Shown here: in pieces, positions 58,166 through 64,000 of the stretch
Layout of the letters: every line of letters starts with the position of its first letter
Position numbering within the stretch: position 1 is the first letter of the stretch
Source of the DNA: Fragilaria crotonensis
Taxonomy: Eukaryota; Bacillariophyta; Fragilariophyceae; Fragilariales; Fragilariaceae
Direction: 5' to 3'
Assembly (NCBI GenBank): GCA_022925895.1
Contig: JAKSYS010000134.1
Location: 44,946 to 108,945 of the forward strand
DNA: 64,000 nt
Program-made: the position numbers and the translations under genes
The notes under the pieces: generated by a model
What the model saw: the letters and a program-made list of their open reading frames with translations, nothing else
The model's database searches: none
What the model was told of the DNA's origin: nothing

Positions 58166-60752
58166 GGAGAATAATATTTGAGATGCCATCACAACTTATT
58201 CTTTTCTTCCCTTGTACTTCAGCCATCATTTGCCTATGTTCTAGAGCATCAAGCAATGTATTTAGTGTGTTGTTATTGAAATGTGTCAATTTGTAGATTG
58301 TTCTGCGTTTATGTTCAGCATTCCGATACATAGACGAGGAATATAGGTCTAGTACTACTACTCGAGAAAAATGACACGCAAAGTGAATGCCCTAGTTATG
58401 ACAAAACAACCATCAAGCTCCTCTCTATCTTCAACTTCTTCTTTTTATTGCGCATTTCATCTGAATGTTTGATTTATTGATACTAGTTGACCTCCCCTGT
58501 AGTGGGTAAGTAGATTTCTTTTTGTTGATGCTGTCATAGCAGGTTCTTCACTGTGTTCTAAGTGATTGCTTAGTATATACACATGATCATTCATATTCAA
58601 ATCATGCTGGGGTCCCTATCCTCAATTAGTACCTCAAATTCCGCAACAACATATCTATTGCAGCTTTGCTTGATACGTCAAGAATTATTTATTCAAGAAG
58701 TTTGTCTCCCCAGTCATCTTCTGACAGTAGATAGATTGTGGTGGCCTGGTGCGTCAAGCAAGATTACTGTTTCCCTGGATGCCACAACAGATGGAGCAAA
58801 CTTTAACAGTGAATGCAGCAAAAGATGTGATTTGTGTTCACATTTTGTCTACATTATCTTCAACCAAACCTGACAATCTTCATCCTAAGCACAAATGACG
58901 AAGCAAGATAACCAGACCCAAAAGAATGAAGAGACTGGCTGGGGCCGCGGCTTACAGTCGTACAGGTTTAAATAAAAGAATATGCAATTCAGTTTGAAAA
59001 ATTATTATCTGATCCACAAGCTTCCTATGTTGTCATGTTTATGAATAATAGGTGACAGCCACCACCTAATCCGATCCAACAGGTACCGTACCCCACCAAC
59101 CCTTTTTCCCTGATAAACTACTAGGTGAAGTAGTAGTAGCAAAGTTCTGAGTGCTGGCAACAATCCGCTAGTAACTTTGCAATTCCAGTTACTTTGAACT
59201 CCGAGGGTTGCAGCACATCACTCCTGAACACCTTCAATACTCCACGTCGCAAAAAGATGCTTAATAGAGCTACCAGTAATTTCACCCACCATCATGGGAC
59301 GCTGGGGAATTTAATGAATGACTTTTGAAGTCTCGTAATCTCTGCAAACATTCATGTTCAATATTCCTCACTGTAGGAGTGTTCAACACTGTGTTATCTA
59401 GGATGTAAATGAGAGTGATTCCGTCACAATTCTGTCAAAATCTCTAAATCACCTTCACCTCCTATTGGGTGAAATTTATGGCAGTACTAGAGCACAGTAC
59501 AGTAGTTGTTGCATTGCCATGTGAATGTGCTGCTCATCAATTGCATAACAATATTGAGAGATCCTCCGGTGGCATTGACCGTCGTGGCAATAGGATCAAA
59601 TTGAGTCATGCAAATCCTCAGCAGACTGTCATGAGGTATGCCGGCATGCTTTTTACATGATTTTTCAGCGCTTCCTTTTTGTTGCTGGTTGATCTCTTGC
59701 TCAAGAAGCAATGATGCAGCACCAGCTTAAATGCTTGAAAGTCCAATGTTCCTCCCATACGCCCCACCATCATAAGGAAATGGCTGATGAACTTGATGGT
59801 GACCTCATTTTTTGAATGTTAAGGACAGGAGCATGATTCTGTATGAGTGAAATATTAAGAAAACTCATTAAAACTTGTTCGAGGACATGCAATTGATGCT
59901 GGTATGGTCCAAGCCATACATCACAATTACGTTAAGCAAGACCAGACTTGGCAACCCGACAATTGCGTCAGTTTTGACAGAAGAATAAAGTTAGAAGGCC
60001 AATTTCAGCATGTGATGGAATGCATCCTTCATTTACTATTTTTATGAATGACAAGTGACTATGTGAATAGTAGGCAATAGTAGGTAGAGGTAGATAACCA
60101 GCATTTATTCTGGGATCCAAGCTAAAGTTAACACAAAAAAACCCTATTTGGCGGTGCCCTGCAATATCCAGCAATCAGTTTGATGAAACTTGAGTATTGT
60201 ATAGACTTCTGAACATAGAAAGGATATTGGCACTTGGTCAGGTCAGGGCAACTTACATTGACAACTTGGCCATGCTCAACTCGGCGTTGTCTGGAGTCTG
60301 GGAAATCATCGTTGCTGACGTCTGAACGAAGCCCAGGAAAAAGAACCATATTCCAGATGTCGCATTCTTCGCCTCAGTTTCTTTTTCAGGTAAGGATGAC
60401 AATCAGATCCGAACAAAAAAGAAACCAGAACTCGACCAAAAAGCTCCTTCAACTTGAAGCCGTTTCTAATTTTAGTACAGAGTGTTTCGTGGGCAACGTG
60501 TTCTCGTCGATTCGGTATTTGCGGTATGCAGGCTTATCTTGAAGTTGAACTTGTAAAAATCCTAACAGGTAGATTTTATAGGGAAATCTCTTGTTAATTG
60601 TTTGAATGGTTCGGACGATGAGTGAATTCTTGAAGGAGAAGGTGACGGAATGAGAATCCATGTAGCCGATTCTTCGACTCTCTGGAAGTACGTATGGGAC
60701 TTTGCTAGGACGAATTTCACCGAATGCAGGAACGTAAAATTTTCTTGCGAAG
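58166..60752. other. Intergenic, 2.6 kb, no gene recognised
   Basis: Frames here are short (the longest about 118 codons) and lack domain features. No terminal inverted repeats were found. It may be old, degraded transposon DNA. Confidence 0.45.
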
Positions 60753-61865
60753 ATGTCTCGAAGGGCCTCGTGTGAGTTATTCCGTCGCAGCCCCCCTTTG
60801 AACATCAGTCAGCACTCAGCACCAAAGCATCCTCCCACAAAAAATTTGCGGCAACAGCGTAGAATGCAATTCCTTGTTCGAAGCAACACTCTCTTTGACA
60901 TGAACGTTCGAGCAAACACAACCTGTATACCTGAACCTGTGACCCCCACTGCCTTGGACGTTCTGTGCGGCACTGGCGTCGAGCGCATCAATCAACCGGG
61001 CAACGAGCTCTTCGATGCAGTTGTCATGAAGTACGTTGAGAAATACCTCCGTGCCGAGTCGAAGAGAGAGAAAATGGCAATTTCGAAGGGAGCTCTCGAT
61101 GAACTGGCTTCTTCAGGGGTGAGATTCCTCAAGAAACACCCCGTCCATCAATGCTGGTACGAGGCCGACGCCAAGGTTGGAAGAGACAGGATCGGTCACT
61201 TCCTACGCCACCACATCCCGAAATCAGCTAAAGACGATCAACGGTGCCATAACATAAGGCGAGCGCCCCGCCCTTCGCCGTGTGTCCGACCTCTCTCCGT
61301 TTTCTCCAATTCTCTTCGCGCGACTTTCGATATTGTTGGTAAAGAAGCGATCGATGAGATTCGTTCCGTTAGACGCACTGCACCAATGGATCAGACACAA
61401 ACCTTGGATTATCCGGCCACACCATGGACAACCTCAAGTTACAAACCACCAACATTCAATGACCGAAATATCAATATCGTTTCAGCATCTTTATCCTCAT
61501 TTTGCTCCAAAGAGAAGGGGCTTTCTGGTTTGTTCCCACCAAATCAAGGGTCCGCAGGGTTTCCATGTTCCTCTGCTACACTGATGGGGTACCTGGATAA
61601 GAACTTCGATGGGAATACCAGTCTGCTGGACCGTGACCAATGGGATTTTTCTAATGACCCTCGGTTTTCTGCCTCTAGTTTCGAGTCAGTTCCTTCCGAG
61701 AAACATGTTGGTACGGATGCTGTAAGGCACTCCTTGCCTCCCTCTGGCCAGCCATGTTTGATTGTTGATGACAGGGATCATCCCGACTCTGATCTCGAAA
61801 ACGACCTTGTTGATTTGTTTGATGATGCAGATCTTGCAGAATGCCTTGATTGGCAATTGCAATAG
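60753..61865 (+). CDS. Divergent DUF6824-like protein (up to 370 aa)
   Basis: Residues about 68-155 follow the DUF6824 plan: ALDVLCGTGVERINQPGNEL, then Y-x-x-x-L-R-A-E-S basic stretch, then SSGVRFLKKHPVHQCWYEAD, then GRDRIGHFLRHHI. The hallmark CGRG is CGTG here. The rest is Ser/Asp-rich, and the tail is acidic (DLENDLVDLFDDADLAECLD), like an activation domain, so a transcriptional role is plausible but unproven. The first ATG is at 60753. Internal ATGs at 60864 (MQFLVRS) and 60900 are possible real starts. The family member at 15427 is complete and closer to consensus. Confidence 0.75.
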   Translation: MSRRASCELFRRSPPLNISQHSAPKHPPTKNLRQQRRMQFLVRSNTLFDMNVRANTTCIPEPVTPTALDVLCGTGVERINQPGNELFDAVVMKYVEKYLRAESKREKMAISKGALDELASSGVRFLKKHPVHQCWYEADAKVGRDRIGHFLRHHIPKSAKDDQRCHNIRRAPRPSPCVRPLSVFSNSLRATFDIVGKEAIDEIRSVRRTAPMDQTQTLDYPATPWTTSSYKPPTFNDRNINIVSASLSSFCSKEKGLSGLFPPNQGSAGFPCSSATLMGYLDKNFDGNTSLLDRDQWDFSNDPRFSASSFESVPSEKHVGTDAVRHSLPPSGQPCLIVDDRDHPDSDLENDLVDLFDDADLAECLDWQLQ

Positions 61866-62416
61866 AAAGCTTGCTTAAGTTAACGACGGGTTGGTCTTCA
61901 GTCGACGACTTCCCGTCCCTCAAGTTGGTTTGTTTCACATTCGTAGACACGGGCAAAATGTCCTATTAGGTCGAAAGTTCGAGGCGGATTTATACTCCGA
62001 TTGTAAAGCTGAGTAAACTAGACATCCCACGATCTGCCACGTATGATATGTTCTGAAAATGCGGGCGACAAGGACATCTCATATCGTGGTACTTAAGGGG
62101 TAGTTGATGTCCGCACATCCAAGAAACCACCTCGGCGAACGGGAGGCCCTCGTGGAATGGATATTCATGATGTAACAGCCATAACAAATCCTTGATGGAA
62201 GAGTGTGATAAATATCGAGAAACGTCGACAAGAAGTGCAATTTCCGATGAGAAATCTGTGACTCATCGGTCATCGGAATTCCAACAGTTCAACATGAAAC
62301 GATTACAGCCAGAATACTACCATGTACATGTATTAAGAGTACCACAAAATACTGCTGGTACTGATACTTGAGTATCAGCCACTTATGCATACTTCAGAAC
62401 CACAAGATCCGAAGGC
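61866..62416. other. Intergenic before the hAT-type MITEs
   Basis: No gene or repeat was recognised. Confidence 0.5.
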
Positions 62417-62424
62417 CCCATGAC

Positions 62425-63333
62425 CAGGCCACTTCAAATGTGGCGTTTGGGAAAGAAAACCACAATTAAACCGCAATTAACTTTCTGGTGACGCCACAAA
62501 TAAGAGCAATTTTTACGTAGAATCTCTTCTATGTCGTATTTATATGCGTACATATTTCCCATAGAATTCGAAGACAATGGCCCAAAACGAATGGCAGCAT
62601 TCAATAAAGGCCATGTCATTCTTGCATGCAGCCTCACAGTATCTGAGCTAGCACAATTACAGAGGCTTCATTTTTTCCCGCCTGTCAATTTGTTCACATT
62701 TTGGTTGGTGTGAAGCGAGGATTGGTGGTGCCTAACACAAAGCGACAGCCAACACCAGCTTGTGAAACTGCGCGGGTCAGCATTCGCTAATTTTGACCAA
62801 CTTCAATTCAATCAATTGTCAGCCTGCGGCTGGAGCCTGCAGCATGTCAAGCTGATTGAACTAGCTAGATCTGTGCTCAGCATACAAGTGTGACCTGATT
62901 TTAACCAGTTCCTTGTCCTGTGCAACAATGCAAAAACCACTTTCAAACAAGGTTAGGGTCAGTATGCTCTTGAAAGGTTCAAGCCCTTGAAGGCCTTCTG
63001 TAGAGAACTAGCAACTGTGCTCCCAAGAACATCCAGAACTGTCAAAATGACTTCTCTGTTGTCAAATGAGAGAAGGACAATTGTTGGATGCTGTGGGGCT
63101 CGTCCTCACGGATGACTTTTCTCTCAAAGGCAATTGTATGCCTAAACAGCTCACAAGACTGCAATCCATGACCTTTTACTGCATAGGTGTATCAAGGGTT
63201 TTTACTCAGCTTTAGACAAGAAGATAAGGTGTAATTTAACAGTGACCGCTTTTAGCCGCTATTAACTTTCTGGTGGCGCCACAAATAGCTTATTTGCGGT
63301 ATTTGTGGCGTGCGCCACATTTGAAGTGGCCTG
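62425..63333. mobile_element. hAT-type MITE, 909 bp, 8-bp target duplication
   Basis: The terminal inverted repeats are perfect over 21 bp (62425-62445 begins CAGGCCACTTCAAATG; 63313-63333 is the inverse). CCCATGAC flanks both sides (62417-62424 and 63334-63341). A subterminal motif (TTAACTTTCTGGTGGCGCCA or near) occurs near both ends in direct orientation (about 62476 and 63261). There is no transposase, so it is non-autonomous. Confidence 0.92.
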
Positions 63334-63348
63334 CCCATGACCCATGAC

Positions 63349-64000
63349 CAGGCCACTTTAATAGTGGCGGACGCCACTATTACCACTATTAAGCTAATAG
63401 TGGCGCCGTCAGAAAGTTAATAGTGGCTAATAGTGGTCACGTGCCAGTGTACGCCAGAAACACTACTACAGTAGGAGCTACAGATACAAGTAGTAGTCTA
63501 CGGTAGGAATACGCTGGATTGAAGCATTGTAAACTGCTTGGAATGTAGTAGAATGCAGAATGCCATCCACCAAAAGAAAGTCTATAAGACCAGTTCAGCA
63601 ATCATTCCTCACTTTACTTCAGAGAAGTCACTCTCAACAATTGATGTCCCTGGAAACAATGCAGTGGCTAAGAAGCCTCCACTCAAAGTTCACATCATGA
63701 CTGAAATGTAAATAGAATGGATGTGAAACTGAAACTACTGACTGTGCTGTCTGTGCATCCACTTGCTCACATACTGTGAGGCCATATGCAATGGCATGGC
63801 CTTCATTGAACAGTGTCTTCTGCTCTTGTTTGGAGTCATGATCAATGAAGTGTGTACTATGTACTAGTACTGTACTAGTGAAGTTAAGGCGTGCAAATGC
63901 GCCGTAGTATGTATTCTACGTAAAAAAACTCGTTAATAGTGGCGCCACCAGAAAGGTTAATAGTGGCTAATAGTGGTTTTTCCCAGAAAATGCCACTATT
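63349..64000. mobile_element. Second hAT-type MITE of the same family, inverted, cut by the window end
   Basis: It starts CAGGCCACTTTAATAGTGGC at 63349, directly after CCCATGAC (63341-63348). Its left end is an inverted version of the right end of the neighbouring element (CAGAAAGTTAATAGTGGC matches the inverse of its subterminal motif). Near 63930-63985 the same subterminal motif recurs. The window ends at ATGCCACTATT, where the right terminus would be expected within about 15 bp. Compared with its neighbour, the CACAAAT/CATTTGA segments read CACTATT, so the two belong to distinct subfamilies. Confidence 0.85.

Noticed and set aside
1-64000. CRISPR arrays, operons and bacterial ribosome-binding sites
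   Set aside because: The sequence is eukaryotic nuclear DNA with introns; no regularly spaced direct-repeat array of that kind was seen.

Overview
This is nuclear DNA of a photosynthetic stramenopile, most likely a pennate diatom. The evidence is: spliceosomal introns of 74-187 bp with GT..AG ends; two proteins carrying the CGRG-type DUF6824 domain that is abundant in diatoms; an FKBP whose leader has the diatom plastid-import form (signal peptide ending in SA, then F); an SDR-type UDP-glucuronate decarboxylase; and a heavy load of decayed transposons. The species cannot be fixed from the sequence alone.

Layout. 1-5 kb: a 5'-truncated, frame-shifted reverse-transcriptase/RNase H retroelement abutting a broken hAT transposase. 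6.4-9.95 kb: a decayed Tc1/mariner-like element with TA duplications. 10.3-18.8 kb: a gene block with UDP-glucuronate decarboxylase (one intron), two tandem MgtC/SapB-family membrane proteins, a DUF6824 protein and a small conserved-looking protein. 19.35-30.27 kb: a nest of three transposons. A PIF/Harbinger element (24-bp TIRs, TAA duplication, two convergent genes) is split by a 6.7-kb element with TA duplications, which itself holds a 415-bp hAT-type MITE with an 8-bp duplication. 31-40 kb: a predicted three-exon small gene, then three dispersed paralogues of an unnamed family that share one ~90-residue domain split by a phase-0 intron at the identical codon. 41-44 kb: a nearly intact pogo-like transposase gene. 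45.5-48.1 kb: a secreted trypsin and a plastid FKBP. 48.8-53.8 kb: an inverted duplication of a kinase gene, one copy intact and one dead, with a 1,080-bp foldback transposon (9-bp duplication) between them. 55-57 kb: a WBP11-like/GYF splicing-factor-like protein. 57.6-58.2 kb: a ~186-bp tandem repeat in three copies. 60.7-61.9 kb: a divergent DUF6824 protein. 62.4-64 kb: two hAT-type MITEs of one family, inverted to each other and inserted side by side at the same 8-bp target; the second runs off the window.

The host genes do not form an operon or an obvious pathway. They are housekeeping, secretory, plastid and regulatory genes interspersed with transposon islands. The strongest novelty candidates are the three-paralogue domain family at 32-40 kb and the nested and foldback transposons whose boundaries and target duplications can be read to the base. 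All assignments come from reading motifs; no database search was run.
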